From: Aquimarina sp042434915
GTDB taxonomy: Bacteria > Bacteroidota > Bacteroidia > Flavobacteriales > Flavobacteriaceae
Length of the DNA stretch: 64,000 bases
Direction of reading: 5' to 3'
Assembly (NCBI RefSeq): GCF_042434915.1
Contig: NZ_CP170198.1
Span: forward strand, 2,728,001 to 2,792,000
Position numbers and translations under genes: made by a program. Positions 1-10,337 of this stretch are shown piece after piece; position 1 is the first letter of the stretch, and each line of letters starts with the position of its first letter. A model generated the notes under the pieces. That model was not told the DNA's origin, made no database searches, and saw only the letters and a list, made by a program, of their open reading frames with translations.

Positions 1-1
1 T

Positions 2-2011
2 ATCAATTCGATGCTGGTATCACAATTTATGGAAGTTGGGGAAAAAGTATTAAAGAGAAAACAGTTGATCCGCTTAAGTATCATATTAGGAGGTATTGGA
101 ACATTGATTTTACTCTTTGGTGGTGAGGTAAGAGGTCTAGGTAGCTTAATGATTGTCACCGCAATTATGTTTTGGGTATACAAATACTTTCTTAAGAAAG
201 CTGCAAATTATTTTCAGCGGAAAACGTTGGTTTGGTTAGAAAATCAATATCAAGGATTTCTAAAATTCGCTCTACGCGGAAAACGTTCCTATGTCTTTGT
301 GGGAGGTACATTCGCACTACTAATAATCGTTTTCATGCTATTTGGAGCTTCTATTGGAAGTCAACGAACCAAAATTGAATTTTTCCCCGATAATAAACCC
401 AATCAAATTGTAGTTTATATTGAATATCCGCAAGGAACAGATATAGAGAAAACCAATACAATTACAAAAGAAATAGAACAACGCGTATATGGAATTCTAA
501 ATGATAAAGAATACATCAACAGTGAAGGCTTCAATTTCTTAGTTGAATCAGCCGTATCACAAGTTGGCGAGGGAGCAGGTAACCCTCAAACCGATGGTGG
601 TAGCAACGCAGAGATGCCGCATAAAGCAAAAATCACTGCTACCATGCGAGAGTACAAATACCGAAATGGTAAAGATTCTGAAGTATTGCGTCAAAAAGTG
701 CAAAAAGCGCTTACTGGAATCTATCCTGGAGTAGCTATTTCTGTAGAAAAGGATCCTGTTGGACCACCTGCAGGATACCCGATCAATATAGAAATTGAAG
801 GGCCAGACTATGATGAGTTGATCACTATTGCCGAGCGTATGCGTAATTTTATTAACGAAAAAAATATACCTGGTATCGAAGAACTTAAGATCGATGTAAA
901 CAAGGGTAAGCCAGCCATGCAAGTGGTGGTTGACAGAGAAAAAGCTGGTGAACTTGGCGTTTCTGCTGGACAAGTTGGTAATCAATTGCGTAGATCAATA
1001 TTTGGTGAAAAAGCTGGTGTTTATAAAAAAGATGGTGAAGATTATGATATTTATGTTCGTTTTAACGAAGAAAATAGATATAATACCAGTTCACTTTTTA
1101 ATCAAAACATCACCTTTAGAGATCCTGCAAGTGGTAGATTAAAAGAAATTCCCGTCTCTGCAGTAGCCTCGCAACGTAACACCTCATCGTTTAGCGCTAT
1201 AAAACACAATGACACAAAACGGGTAGTAACGGTATATTCAGGGTTACAACCAGGTTTCACTGATGCAGGTGCCATCGTTTCACAGATTCAGAATGAAATG
1301 GCATCCTTTTCAGAATTACCGAGAGGGGTTAAAATAGATTTTACTGGACAGATTGAAGAGCAAAACAAACAAATGTCATTCTTAATGGGAGCCTTTTTCT
1401 CAGGTTTAGGATTGATTATGTTGATATTGATCTTCCAATTTAGCTCTATCTCCAAACCAACAATCATCATGATAGCAATCTTCTTGAGTTTTATCGGAGT
1501 ATTTGGTGGTATCTTAATCACAGGAACGTCATTTGTAATTATGATGACCATGATGGGGATTATCTCCTTGGCTGGAATTGTGGTAAATAATGGGGTTGTA
1601 CTTCTTGATTATACACAGTTACTTATAGACCGTAAAAAAGTTGCCTTAGATATTGAGGATAATCAATTGTTATCGAATGAAATTGTAATGGATATTATTG
1701 TTCGTGGTGGTAAAGCAAGATTACGTCCTGTGTTACTAACCGCTATCACTACTGTTTTAGGTTTGATCCCGTTAGCTATTGGATTCAACGTAGACTTCTT
1801 TTCACTCTTCAGTGAGTTTGATCCTAAAATATACATAGGTGGAGATAATGTTATTTTTTGGGGACCATTAGCATGGACGGTTATTTACGGTTTGATCATA
1901 GCGACTTTCTTAACGCTGATCATTGTGCCAGCACTGTTCTTTATCGTACACCGAATCAAAGTGCGTTTTAGCAAAAGAGAAGTGATTAGTGAAGTAGCTA
2001 CCACAATGTAG
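2..2011 (+). CDS. Efflux RND transporter permease, C-terminal part (cut by window start)
   Basis: Inner-membrane proton-driven pump subunit of the AcrB/MexB (HAE-1) superfamily, which works with a periplasmic adaptor and an outer-membrane channel. The frame is open from base 2, so the 5' part lies outside the window and the Met at base 11 is internal. Visible are a helix at about residues 95-115, a long periplasmic porter domain (about 120-450, including YPQGTDIEKTNTITKEIEQ) and a block of transmembrane helices near the end (MGAFFSGLGLIMLILIFQF, then MMTMMGIISLAGIVVNNG). The substrate cannot be read from the sequence. A convergent susCD pair follows after a shared terminator. Confidence 0.9.
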   Translation: MNSMLVSQFMEVGEKVLKRKQLIRLSIILGGIGTLILLFGGEVRGLGSLMIVTAIMFWVYKYFLKKAANYFQRKTLVWLENQYQGFLKFALRGKRSYVFVGGTFALLIIVFMLFGASIGSQRTKIEFFPDNKPNQIVVYIEYPQGTDIEKTNTITKEIEQRVYGILNDKEYINSEGFNFLVESAVSQVGEGAGNPQTDGGSNAEMPHKAKITATMREYKYRNGKDSEVLRQKVQKALTGIYPGVAISVEKDPVGPPAGYPINIEIEGPDYDELITIAERMRNFINEKNIPGIEELKIDVNKGKPAMQVVVDREKAGELGVSAGQVGNQLRRSIFGEKAGVYKKDGEDYDIYVRFNEENRYNTSSLFNQNITFRDPASGRLKEIPVSAVASQRNTSSFSAIKHNDTKRVVTVYSGLQPGFTDAGAIVSQIQNEMASFSELPRGVKIDFTGQIEEQNKQMSFLMGAFFSGLGLIMLILIFQFSSISKPTIIMIAIFLSFIGVFGGILITGTSFVIMMTMMGIISLAGIVVNNGVVLLDYTQLLIDRKKVALDIEDNQLLSNEIVMDIIVRGGKARLRPVLLTAITTVLGLIPLAIGFNVDFFSLFSEFDPKIYIGGDNVIFWGPLAWTVIYGLIIATFLTLIIVPALFFIVHRIKVRFSKREVISEVATTM

Positions 2012-2038
2012 TATTTCCTTAACTCACAGTAAACAAAA

Positions 2039-2064
2039 ACGCCGCATTACGCGGCGTTTTTTTT
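2039..2064. terminator. Bidirectional terminator between RND permease and susD
   Basis: Perfect 8-bp stem AACGCCGC / GCGGCGTT (2039-2046, 2051-2058) with a five-base loop and a run of eight T on the plus strand; A residues on the other side could serve the minus strand. It sits between two convergent genes. Confidence 0.85.
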
Positions 2065-2083
2065 GGTTTACATGAATGTCCTA

Positions 2084-3406
2084 TTATTGATTTTCATTCA
2101 ACGGAGTTGGAAACTGTTCGAAAATATTATGATCTGATTTATCAAGAGGTAATTCATCTAATCTATCAAACCTTCTTAAATCGATCCATCTATGTCCTCC
2201 TTCGGCGTATAAAGAATAACGTCTCTGTCTTAAAATTTCAGTGACTAATTCTGATGGTGAAGTACCACCCACATAAGGATCCAAACCAGCTGCATCTCTA
2301 ATAATATCAATTGCAACTACCGCTTCTGGTGGATTAATAATATGGTTTGCCTCTGCATATAATAAAATTAGCTCTTCGTTTCTGATTATCGCTACAGGCG
2401 CTACGTTACTGTCGTATACAAAGACATCGTACCCTCCTGTAAGATTAGCCTGACTAAGTGGATTAGGAACCACAACACCAGATGAGTTTTCAGCCTCTCT
2501 AAAAACTATCTTATTTAATCTTTCATCATCTGCCTCAGCATCAGCAATAAAAGAAGGATGGGCGATTCGCGCATTTGCACCTGTAGAATTTTTTGCAAAA
2601 AACAGAGGATTAGCTATGTCGGCTCCATTAAGTGAGAAAGTAAAATAAACCCCCAAATTGAGGTCTGCTGTAAAATCCATAAAAGAATTTTGCAATAGAG
2701 AAAGCACGGATGCATAATTGCCGCGATATGCTTGAACTCGAGCAGCTAAAGCATTGTTAAACTCAATGAGACTAACCTGAAATCCTGACGGAAGCGCGAA
2801 AGGTTGAGCATCCCCTGCATTAGTAATATCTGTAGCCGCACTGGTTAACAACGCGAAAATCTCAGTTAAAGCTTCATCATACCCTAAAAAAGGACCAAGG
2901 TTTTTGGGATCTTCTACATCTACTCGAATTCCATTTTGATATTGTTGATTTAAGACCATTAATAATTCATGTGCCTTTATAGTATTTCCAAAACCACGGA
3001 TATAAGCTATTTCTTCATTAGTAAATGATTCTGTTGTATTCTCTAATCCTTCCAATAACAAATTAACATCTTTTATAGTTGCATATCTTGCTGCATATGG
3101 ATTCGTTGTATAAAAGGTATTAGCATCCAATATACCAGTGAGTAAATCTGCAGTCCATCTTGGGTCTGAACTTTGAAATCTCCAATATTCTCTACCTGCA
3201 ACCGCCTGAGCATCAACTTGCGTACCCAACCGCACCCGCATATCAGACAATATACCATACACAGCATCTCGTAATTCTCCTCGTGATAAATCACTGGAGA
3301 TGGACTCCGTACTCGGTCCATTTAAATCTCTCCCATCTTCGATCTCACATGATAGTAAAATCATTGAAGAAAGAATTCCTATTAAATATATATTTAAATT
3401 TCTCAT
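2084..3406 (-). CDS. SusD/RagB family outer-membrane lipoprotein
   Basis: Surface lipoprotein that captures a nutrient and passes it to the partner SusC channel. It has a lipoprotein signal peptide with a lipobox ending ILLSC at about residue 20. The C-terminal half carries the family's typical ending: RNEELILLYAEA, then a segment with ILRQRRYSLYAEGGHRWIDLRRF. It is 440 aa, slightly shorter than many SusD proteins. It starts 12 bp after the SusC gene ends, so the two are co-transcribed. No glycoside hydrolase, sulfatase or peptidase lies next to it, so the substrate is unknown. Confidence 0.9.
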   Translation of the reverse strand: MRNLNIYLIGILSSMILLSCEIEDGRDLNGPSTESISSDLSRGELRDAVYGILSDMRVRLGTQVDAQAVAGREYWRFQSSDPRWTADLLTGILDANTFYTTNPYAARYATIKDVNLLLEGLENTTESFTNEEIAYIRGFGNTIKAHELLMVLNQQYQNGIRVDVEDPKNLGPFLGYDEALTEIFALLTSAATDITNAGDAQPFALPSGFQVSLIEFNNALAARVQAYRGNYASVLSLLQNSFMDFTADLNLGVYFTFSLNGADIANPLFFAKNSTGANARIAHPSFIADAEADDERLNKIVFREAENSSGVVVPNPLSQANLTGGYDVFVYDSNVAPVAIIRNEELILLYAEANHIINPPEAVVAIDIIRDAAGLDPYVGGTSPSELVTEILRQRRYSLYAEGGHRWIDLRRFDRLDELPLDKSDHNIFEQFPTPLNENQ

Positions 3407-3418
3407 TATTTTTCTTTT

Positions 3419-6400
3419 TTAAAATTCAACAGCTAAGTGAAATAAATATCGCTTTGAAGAAGGGAATGGTGTAACTTCAACCCCTGTAGATAAACCATTT
3501 GATCCAAAATTCGATACTTCGGGATCGTAGCTATTATAATCAAATATGTTGATCAAATTATTTCCTGAGAATCCAATTTTCAAATTCGATACATATTTTC
3601 CAAAAATTTGATCGCGATATTTACTAGGTAATGTGTAATATAAGCCCACCTCTCTTAATCTTAAGTAAGAAGCATCTTCTACAAATGGTGTCGCGTTTCC
3701 TGATCCAAAAGCTCCAATTCTATAAGGCCCATTAGGAGTAGCTCCTGCTGGATCCAAATCTACATCATCATAATCTGGACTAGTTCCTCCAAAATCGGTT
3801 AATAGATTAGTTAAATTAATATTATCTCCTCCTTGTTTCCAGTGCCATAGAAATGATAATGAAAAATCCTTATAGTTAAGGTTATTACTCCAAGTTACCT
3901 GAAAATCCGGTGCTGAATCCCCAAGAACTACCAAGTCACCATTTTCATTATTTCCAACAATCTGAGTCGCACTTTTTCCCTCTTCAATTCTAAATGTTCC
4001 TAAGCCAGCTCCGAAGCCACCCAAATTAAAGGGATCGACTTCTAATTTTGTGATCTCAGATTCATTGGTAAAAAATATCAGATTGGTATCCCAACTAAAT
4101 TTTTCTTTCTGTACTACATTAGCGTTCAATGCAACTTCTATTCCTCTGTTCACCAGATTACCAGCATTAGAAAATTCTGTTGTAAATCCTGATGATGGCT
4201 CAATGTTTGCTTGCAGAATTAAATCATCTACGGATTTATTATAATATGAGAATTCCAAGCCTACTCTATTGTTAACAAAACTAGCATCGAATCCAACTTC
4301 AAATTCCTTTTGTCTTTCGGGAGATATATCAGAATTTCCCAGAGTGACTGGTACAACTATACCAGCAATACCGTTGATTAATGAATTAGTATATGTTGTA
4401 AATAACGCTCCATTAGGTGCAAAGTTTCCCGCCTCACCGTATGCAGCTCTTATTTTAAATTTATTAACCGCCTTTAAACTCCAAAAATCAAAACCATGTA
4501 AATTTATAGCTGCCGATGCTTTTGGATAATAAAATAACTCATTAGCATCTCCATTATTACTTGACTTATCTCCTCTTATTCCTAAAGTGGCAATAATCTT
4601 ATCTTGATAATTTAATTCTTCCTGAACAAAAAATCCTTGATCTTCTTGTTCTTGTCGAAATTGTGTTACGCTGATATTTGCAGCTTGATCCAAATTTCTT
4701 TCGAATGCAATTAGATCTGAAGCAATGTTGCTGATACTATTACGAGAAAATGTCTGTTTAGTTATCCCTCCTTGGGTAGTGAAGTTTAAATTATTACTAG
4801 TCGTATAATTATGTACCAAAAATGCTGAATAATTTGCATCTTTATTTTCTGTATCTCCGATAGCGCTAAGACCATTCAGCCCTCCATTCGACAGTTTTTG
4901 AAATTGTAAAATTTTTGGAAAAAAAGCTGTAGTTACTAGATCATAATAATCAACTCCTCCCCCTAAAACTAATTTCAAATTTGAATTTTCCGAATCATAA
5001 AGCTTAAGATCAAGTGTTCCCCCTACTATAAATCGGTTTACATCTTCTCTATTAGTAATCAAATCCCTTGTTTGTAACGGATTTGACGCCCCGTAAGGGT
5101 TATCTGGATATACACCAAGTTCGTCTGGAAACAACTGAGCCCATGGTGGAGTAGACGTTAAAGCTACTCCGATAGTTGTTCCAGTATTGTCATTATTAAA
5201 AAATCCACGATTAGACCTAGAGTCAATATAATTACTAGACAAACTTAGTTTAGCTTTATCCTCAAGAAAACTATGATTGATATTTAATCGTATCGATTTT
5301 CTGTTATATCCCGTATTTTTAACAATTCCTTCTTCATCATTGTTTGAAAACGCTGCATAATATTGTGTGTTATCAGAACCTCCTGATATATTAACACTAG
5401 TATTTGTTATAAATCCTTTTTCACCATAAATCTCTTCCTCAAAATCAACTAACCTACCATTGTTTCTCGCTTCATTAAAAAGCGTTACTTGAGTATTTGC
5501 AGCATCCCTAGATCGTTGTTCTAGGATAGGATCCGCATTAGGAGAAAAGAATAAATTAAAGACACGTTCATCTGTAAAGTCTCTCTGACCTCTTCGATTC
5601 AAGATAGTATTAAATCCAGCATCTTGAGAAAAAGCTATTTTAGTTTTACCTTTTTTACCTTTTTTAGTTTTAATAATAATTACACCAGCTGCTGCTCTCG
5701 CGCCATATATTGCTGCTGCTGATGCTCCTTTCAAAATCTCCACACTCTCAATATCGTCTGGATTAATGTCTGCAATTCTATTAGAAGGGTTATCCTGATT
5801 ACGTTCGCTTCCTCCAGTATTAGCTCCAGACACTGTATTGAGTCCTGCTCCCGAAATACTATTATTATTAACGTAAACTCCATCCACAATATAAAGTGGT
5901 TGAGAATTACCATTAATTGAAGTTACACCTCTAAGTTTCACAGAGATTCCTCCCCCAGGCGCGCCAGAACTTTTTGTTATCAAAGCCCCAGCAAATTTAC
6001 CCGCTAATGCCCCATCTAATGTTTGAGGAGGGGTTAACCCAGCCAAATCTTCTGCAGACACGGAAGCTACAGCATTTGCCGAGTTACTTCGCTTAATAGA
6101 AGATGCTAATCCAGTAACAACTACTTCATCTAAAGATTCAGAAGACTCCTCTACTTGAATAGTAATCGGTCCTGTTGTATTTACCGAAACAAGCTCCTCG
6201 GTAAAACCTAAAGCAAAAACCTTGAGCTTCACAGGTAGCTTATCAACCCTTAATGTAAAATTTCCGTCCATATCTGTGGCGGTACCATTTTTGGTGCCAT
6301 CCTCAATTACGTTAATAAAAGCAGCCCCCACGCCACTCTCTTGGACAATAACCCTACCTGTTATAGTCTCTTGAGCTATGAGTACTACCGGTAGCATCAA

Positions 6401-6445
6401 TAAAATTAGCAACATCCATTTGCTATGATGTGATTGTTTTTTCAT
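3419..6445 (-). CDS. SusC/RagA family TonB-linked outer-membrane receptor
   Basis: TonB-dependent beta-barrel that imports a ligand delivered by the adjacent SusD protein. Order of parts: signal peptide (residues 1-24), carboxypeptidase-D-like regulatory domain (about 26-105, starting TITGRVIVQESG), plug domain (about 120-235, with PLYIVDGVYVNN and SVEILKGASAAAIYGARAA), then a long barrel ending in the aromatic-terminal HLAVEF. At 1008 aa it is of normal length. It is first in a two-gene operon with susD. The 240 bp upstream (6446-6685) is shared with the divergent aspS; I see no clear minus-strand promoter or anti-sigma gene nearby. Confidence 0.93.
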   Translation of the reverse strand: MKKQSHHSKWMLLILLMLPVVLIAQETITGRVIVQESGVGAAFINVIEDGTKNGTATDMDGNFTLRVDKLPVKLKVFALGFTEELVSVNTTGPITIQVEESSESLDEVVVTGLASSIKRSNSANAVASVSAEDLAGLTPPQTLDGALAGKFAGALITKSSGAPGGGISVKLRGVTSINGNSQPLYIVDGVYVNNNSISGAGLNTVSGANTGGSERNQDNPSNRIADINPDDIESVEILKGASAAAIYGARAAAGVIIIKTKKGKKGKTKIAFSQDAGFNTILNRRGQRDFTDERVFNLFFSPNADPILEQRSRDAANTQVTLFNEARNNGRLVDFEEEIYGEKGFITNTSVNISGGSDNTQYYAAFSNNDEEGIVKNTGYNRKSIRLNINHSFLEDKAKLSLSSNYIDSRSNRGFFNNDNTGTTIGVALTSTPPWAQLFPDELGVYPDNPYGASNPLQTRDLITNREDVNRFIVGGTLDLKLYDSENSNLKLVLGGGVDYYDLVTTAFFPKILQFQKLSNGGLNGLSAIGDTENKDANYSAFLVHNYTTSNNLNFTTQGGITKQTFSRNSISNIASDLIAFERNLDQAANISVTQFRQEQEDQGFFVQEELNYQDKIIATLGIRGDKSSNNGDANELFYYPKASAAINLHGFDFWSLKAVNKFKIRAAYGEAGNFAPNGALFTTYTNSLINGIAGIVVPVTLGNSDISPERQKEFEVGFDASFVNNRVGLEFSYYNKSVDDLILQANIEPSSGFTTEFSNAGNLVNRGIEVALNANVVQKEKFSWDTNLIFFTNESEITKLEVDPFNLGGFGAGLGTFRIEEGKSATQIVGNNENGDLVVLGDSAPDFQVTWSNNLNYKDFSLSFLWHWKQGGDNINLTNLLTDFGGTSPDYDDVDLDPAGATPNGPYRIGAFGSGNATPFVEDASYLRLREVGLYYTLPSKYRDQIFGKYVSNLKIGFSGNNLINIFDYNSYDPEVSNFGSNGLSTGVEVTPFPSSKRYLFHLAVEF

Positions 6446-6654
6446 AATGATTTGTTTAGAATAAAGGCTAAAACTATTAAAATATTTTCATAAAAAAATA
6501 TAAATCAATATGTATTTATCATGTTTACAGTAAATTTTATAGTAAATGCATTAAAATATCTACTGTTTGCAATCATATCCCTAATCACGACTATTCGTTA
6601 TTTAATCATTTTACTAAATATGAGATTGGGTAAAGTAATTCTTTTAAATCTTCT

Positions 6655-6662
6655 TATTTTTG
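6655..6662 (+). promoter_or_regulatory. Bacteroidota-type -7 element of aspS
   Basis: TATTTTTG matches the Bacteroidota -7 consensus TAnnTTTG and lies 23 bp before the aspS start codon. No convincing -33 TTG is seen at the usual distance. Confidence 0.55.
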
Positions 6663-6685
6663 CTGCCTTAATAGAATAGTATATT

Positions 6686-8434
6686 ATGTATAGAAGTCAT
6701 TCCTGCGGCGAATTACGCATCTCAGATATCAATAAAGAAGTTACACTTTCTGGGTGGGTACAAAAGATTAGAGATAAAGGTTTTATGGTCTGGGTAGATC
6801 TAAGAGATCGCTACGGTATCACTCAATTGATATTTGATGAAGAACGCTCTCCAAAAGCTTTATTAGATACAGCACAAACCTTAGGTCGCGAATTTGTTAT
6901 TCAAGTACAGGGAACGGTTATAGAACGAGAATCCAAAAATGACACTATTCATACCGGTGCAGTTGAAGTCTTAGTAAAAGAACTCACCATTTTAAATGAA
7001 GCTATAACACCCCCATTTACTATAGAAAATACTACCGACGGTGGTGAAGATATTCGTATGAAATATCGATATCTTGACATACGTCGTACACCTGTACAGA
7101 AAAATCTTATTTTTAGACATCAAGTCGCTATGCAAGTTCGAACATATTTGTCCGAACAGGAGTTTATAGAAATTGAGACGCCGTATTTAATTAAATCAAC
7201 ACCCGAAGGGGCTCGTGATTTTGTGGTTCCTTCTAGAATGAACGAAGGTCAATTTTATGCACTTCCGCAATCTCCACAAACTTTTAAACAGCTGCTCATG
7301 GTGGGTGGCATGGATAAATATTTCCAAATTGTGAAGTGTTTTAGGGATGAAGATTTAAGAGCCGATAGACAACCAGAGTTTACTCAAATCGATTGTGAGA
7401 TGGCTTTTGTAGAACAAGAAGATATTCTAGCTACGTTTGAAGGACTTACACGCCATCTTTTAAAAACAATTAAAGGTGTAGATATTTCAAATTTTCCTCG
7501 TATGACCTATGATGATGCGATGAAAACCTATGGAAATGACAAACCTGATATTCGATTTGAAATGAAATTTGGTGAGCTTAATAAATTTGCTAAGCACAAA
7601 GATTTTAAAGTATTTAACGATGCAGAGCTTGTTGTAGGTATCGCTGTTCCTGGCGGCGCTTCATATACACGTAAAGAAATTGATAAGTTGATTGACTGGG
7701 TGAAGCGTCCACAAGTAGGAGCTTTGGGTATGGTATATGTCAAATGTAATGATGATGGTACTTACAAGTCATCTGTTGACAAATTCTATGACCAGCAAGA
7801 TTTATCCCAATGGGCTGAAGCTACGCAAGCTAAACCAGGAGATTTAATTTGTGTATTATCTGGTCCTACCAACAAAGTTCGTGCTCAATTAAGTGCATTA
7901 CGTATGGAGATGGCCGAGCGTTTGGGCTTAAGAAACCCAAATGAATTTGCCCCTCTTTGGGTAGTAGATTTCCCTTTGTTAGAATGGGATGAAGAAACTG
8001 CGAGATATCACGCTATGCACCACCCCTTTACTTCTCCAAAACCAGAAGATTTGAAGTTATTGGATACTGATCCAGGTAAAGTGCGTGCTAATGCCTATGA
8101 CCTTGTTTTAAACGGAAACGAAATTGGCGGTGGATCTATTCGTATTCATGATAAGGAAACACAAGCTTTAATGTTTGATCACTTAGGATTTACTCCAGAA
8201 GAAGCTACGGCACAGTTTGGTTTCTTAATGGATGCATTTCAATACGGAGCACCTCCGCATGGCGGAATAGCTTTTGGATTAGACAGACTTGTTGCTATCT
8301 TAGGAGGACAAGAAACTATTCGCGATTTTATTGCCTTCCCAAAAAATAATAGTGGGCGCGACGTAATGATTGATGCACCATCAAAACTTGATCAAGAACA
8401 GCTCAATGAATTACATATTAAGCTAAGTCTTTAA
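6686..8434 (+). CDS. aspS: Aspartate--tRNA ligase
   Basis: Class II aminoacyl-tRNA synthetase charging tRNA-Asp in the cytoplasm. An N-terminal OB-fold anticodon-binding domain (residues 1-105, SGWVQKIRDKGFMVWVDLRD) is followed by the catalytic domain: motif 2 region FRDEDLRADRQPEFTQID (about 215-235), a GAD-type insertion, and motif 3 GGIAFGLDRL (about 530). At 582 aa it has the normal length of the bacterial type. ATG start follows a TATTTTTG promoter; a strong terminator follows the stop. Single transcription unit. Confidence 0.97.
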   Translation: MYRSHSCGELRISDINKEVTLSGWVQKIRDKGFMVWVDLRDRYGITQLIFDEERSPKALLDTAQTLGREFVIQVQGTVIERESKNDTIHTGAVEVLVKELTILNEAITPPFTIENTTDGGEDIRMKYRYLDIRRTPVQKNLIFRHQVAMQVRTYLSEQEFIEIETPYLIKSTPEGARDFVVPSRMNEGQFYALPQSPQTFKQLLMVGGMDKYFQIVKCFRDEDLRADRQPEFTQIDCEMAFVEQEDILATFEGLTRHLLKTIKGVDISNFPRMTYDDAMKTYGNDKPDIRFEMKFGELNKFAKHKDFKVFNDAELVVGIAVPGGASYTRKEIDKLIDWVKRPQVGALGMVYVKCNDDGTYKSSVDKFYDQQDLSQWAEATQAKPGDLICVLSGPTNKVRAQLSALRMEMAERLGLRNPNEFAPLWVVDFPLLEWDEETARYHAMHHPFTSPKPEDLKLLDTDPGKVRANAYDLVLNGNEIGGGSIRIHDKETQALMFDHLGFTPEEATAQFGFLMDAFQYGAPPHGGIAFGLDRLVAILGGQETIRDFIAFPKNNSGRDVMIDAPSKLDQEQLNELHIKLSL

Positions 8435-8441
8435 AAAAATT

Positions 8442-8467
8442 AAATCCCGCAAAAAGCGGGATTTTTT
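8442..8467 (+). terminator. Rho-independent terminator of aspS
   Basis: Nine-bp stem AAATCCCGC / GCGGGATTT (8442-8450, 8456-8464) with loop AAAAA and a T run, just after the aspS stop. Confidence 0.9.
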
Positions 8468-8500
8468 AGTATCTTTCGTTTCTTAACCTAGTGAATATTT

Positions 8501-10285
8501 ATGCAACATATTCAGAGAAAAAAGCTACTTATAAAATTTTTGAAATGGCGATATAGAAATATCTCGACTAAGAATTTCATTCTCTTACTTAGCATACTCA
8601 TTGGTTTTCTTGCTGGTCTCATTTCGTTACTCTTAAAAAATGCTACGCACTTGATTCAAGTAGTTCTCGAAAAAGATCTTATACAATGGCAAACAAGTTT
8701 TTATTTTATCACACCTATTGTAGGTTTATCCATAGTATATTTAATATTAAAATATGTCGTAAAGAAAGATCTTAGATCGGCAATACCGCTAATATTATAT
8801 TCTCTCTCTAAAAAAAGTGGAATTATTAATGCTGCACAAGCCTATCTCCCTCTGATTTTGGCACCTATCACGGTAGGTTTTGGTGGGTCGGTTGGATTAT
8901 TAGGACCCGCTATTGGATCTGGAGCTGCCATGAGTTCTAACTTAAGCTCTTTATTTCATGTAAAAACAAAAACTAGAACTTTATTAATTGGTTGTGCTGC
9001 TGCGGGCGCAATTTCGGCTGTTTTTAAATCTCCATTAGCAGGTTTGGTGTTTGCCGTTGAAGTGTTTAGCTTAGATCTAACTCTTACTTCATTATTACCC
9101 CTATTGCTTGCCTCGGTATCCTCGATAATCACCTCATATTTCTTTTTGGGAGACGAAGTACTTTTTAGATTTGAGGTGGTAGAACGCTTTCAAATTTTTG
9201 ATATTCCCTTTTATATTGTTCTCGGAGTTGGCACAGCCTTTTCCTCGATTTATTTTACAAAAATGTATTTTTGGATTTTAAAGTTTTTTGATCGCTTTAC
9301 CAAAAAAATTCATAAACTTATTATCGGTGGATTGGCCATTGGTGTTATGCTTTATTTTATACCGCCGCTTTATGGTGAAGGATTGGGGTTTATCAATAGT
9401 TTATTACACGGCAATCACTTAACAGCCTTAGGTCAAACGCCTTTTGATCATTTAACCGATAATGCCTGGGTGGTTATTACTTTATTAATAGGAATTACAA
9501 TCTTCAAAGCGATTGCGATGACTACAACTTTTGCTGCTGGAGGTTGCGGAGGAATTTTTATTCCTACCATGGTAATGGGCAGTGCTTTGGGAAATGTCAT
9601 TGCCAAAATAATCAATAATCTTGGACTAGGACTACATGTATCTGAAGCAAATTTTACTCTATTAGGTATGGCAGGACTTATTGCAGGTGTATTACACGCG
9701 CCCTTAACATCGATTTTCCTAATTGCCGAAATCACATCCACCTATGAGTTATTTATACCGTTAATGATTACTACTGCTATTTCTTTTATAATTTCGAAAA
9801 ATAGAATCGAACATAATATTTATACCCGTGAACTCGCAGAACAAGGACAATTATTAACACACAACAAAGATCAAAATGTACTTACCCTATTAAACCTTGA
9901 GGATTGTCTTGAAACCAATTTTGTAAGTGTTGAAGAAACTTTTACTCTTAAACAATTGCTAAGCGAAGCTGTTGCAAAATCCAACCGTAATCTTTTTCCT
10001 GTACTTACTAAAAATCAAAAATTAGTAGGCATTGTACATTTGGATCACATTAGGGATATTATGTTTGACATAACATTATATCACAAAACAACTGTTGGAG
10101 CACTTATGACCAAAGCTTCTACCATTATTGTTATTGAAACTGATAATGCCAAAACTACCATGCGTAAATTTCAAGACTCGGGAGCATGGAATCTTCCCGT
10201 CACTAAAGACGGAAAATATGTAGGATTTATTTCAAAATCCAAATTATTGACTGCGTATAGAAGAAAGTTGATTAATTTTGCATAA
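8501..10285 (+). CDS. ClC-family chloride channel with C-terminal CBS pair
   Basis: Integral membrane anion-transport protein: about ten or more hydrophobic helices (residues 25-440) and a cytoplasmic pair of CBS domains (about 465-590), a common nucleotide-sensing add-on. ClC signatures are visible: RSAIP (selectivity-filter serine), GGSVGLLGPAIG (the GxEGP position) and AAGGCGGIFIPTMVMG. In the GxEGP segment the external gating glutamate is replaced by Leu, and FAVEVF lacks the second of two consecutive glutamates where the internal proton glutamate sits in the E. coli exchanger. Loss of both suggests an uncoupled channel rather than an H+/Cl- exchanger; this is inference from alignment by eye. 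Confidence 0.9.
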   Translation: MQHIQRKKLLIKFLKWRYRNISTKNFILLLSILIGFLAGLISLLLKNATHLIQVVLEKDLIQWQTSFYFITPIVGLSIVYLILKYVVKKDLRSAIPLILYSLSKKSGIINAAQAYLPLILAPITVGFGGSVGLLGPAIGSGAAMSSNLSSLFHVKTKTRTLLIGCAAAGAISAVFKSPLAGLVFAVEVFSLDLTLTSLLPLLLASVSSIITSYFFLGDEVLFRFEVVERFQIFDIPFYIVLGVGTAFSSIYFTKMYFWILKFFDRFTKKIHKLIIGGLAIGVMLYFIPPLYGEGLGFINSLLHGNHLTALGQTPFDHLTDNAWVVITLLIGITIFKAIAMTTTFAAGGCGGIFIPTMVMGSALGNVIAKIINNLGLGLHVSEANFTLLGMAGLIAGVLHAPLTSIFLIAEITSTYELFIPLMITTAISFIISKNRIEHNIYTRELAEQGQLLTHNKDQNVLTLLNLEDCLETNFVSVEETFTLKQLLSEAVAKSNRNLFPVLTKNQKLVGIVHLDHIRDIMFDITLYHKTTVGALMTKASTIIVIETDNAKTTMRKFQDSGAWNLPVTKDGKYVGFISKSKLLTAYRRKLINFA

Positions 10286-10337
10286 CCAAAAGGCTTCTAT
10301 ACGAATAAAGCCGCTTTTTGCAACTTAAATACGCGAT

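Noticed and set aside
2084..6445. Polysaccharide utilisation locus
   Set aside because: SusC and SusD are present, but no carbohydrate-active enzyme, sulfatase or regulator adjoins them, so a glycan substrate is not supported.
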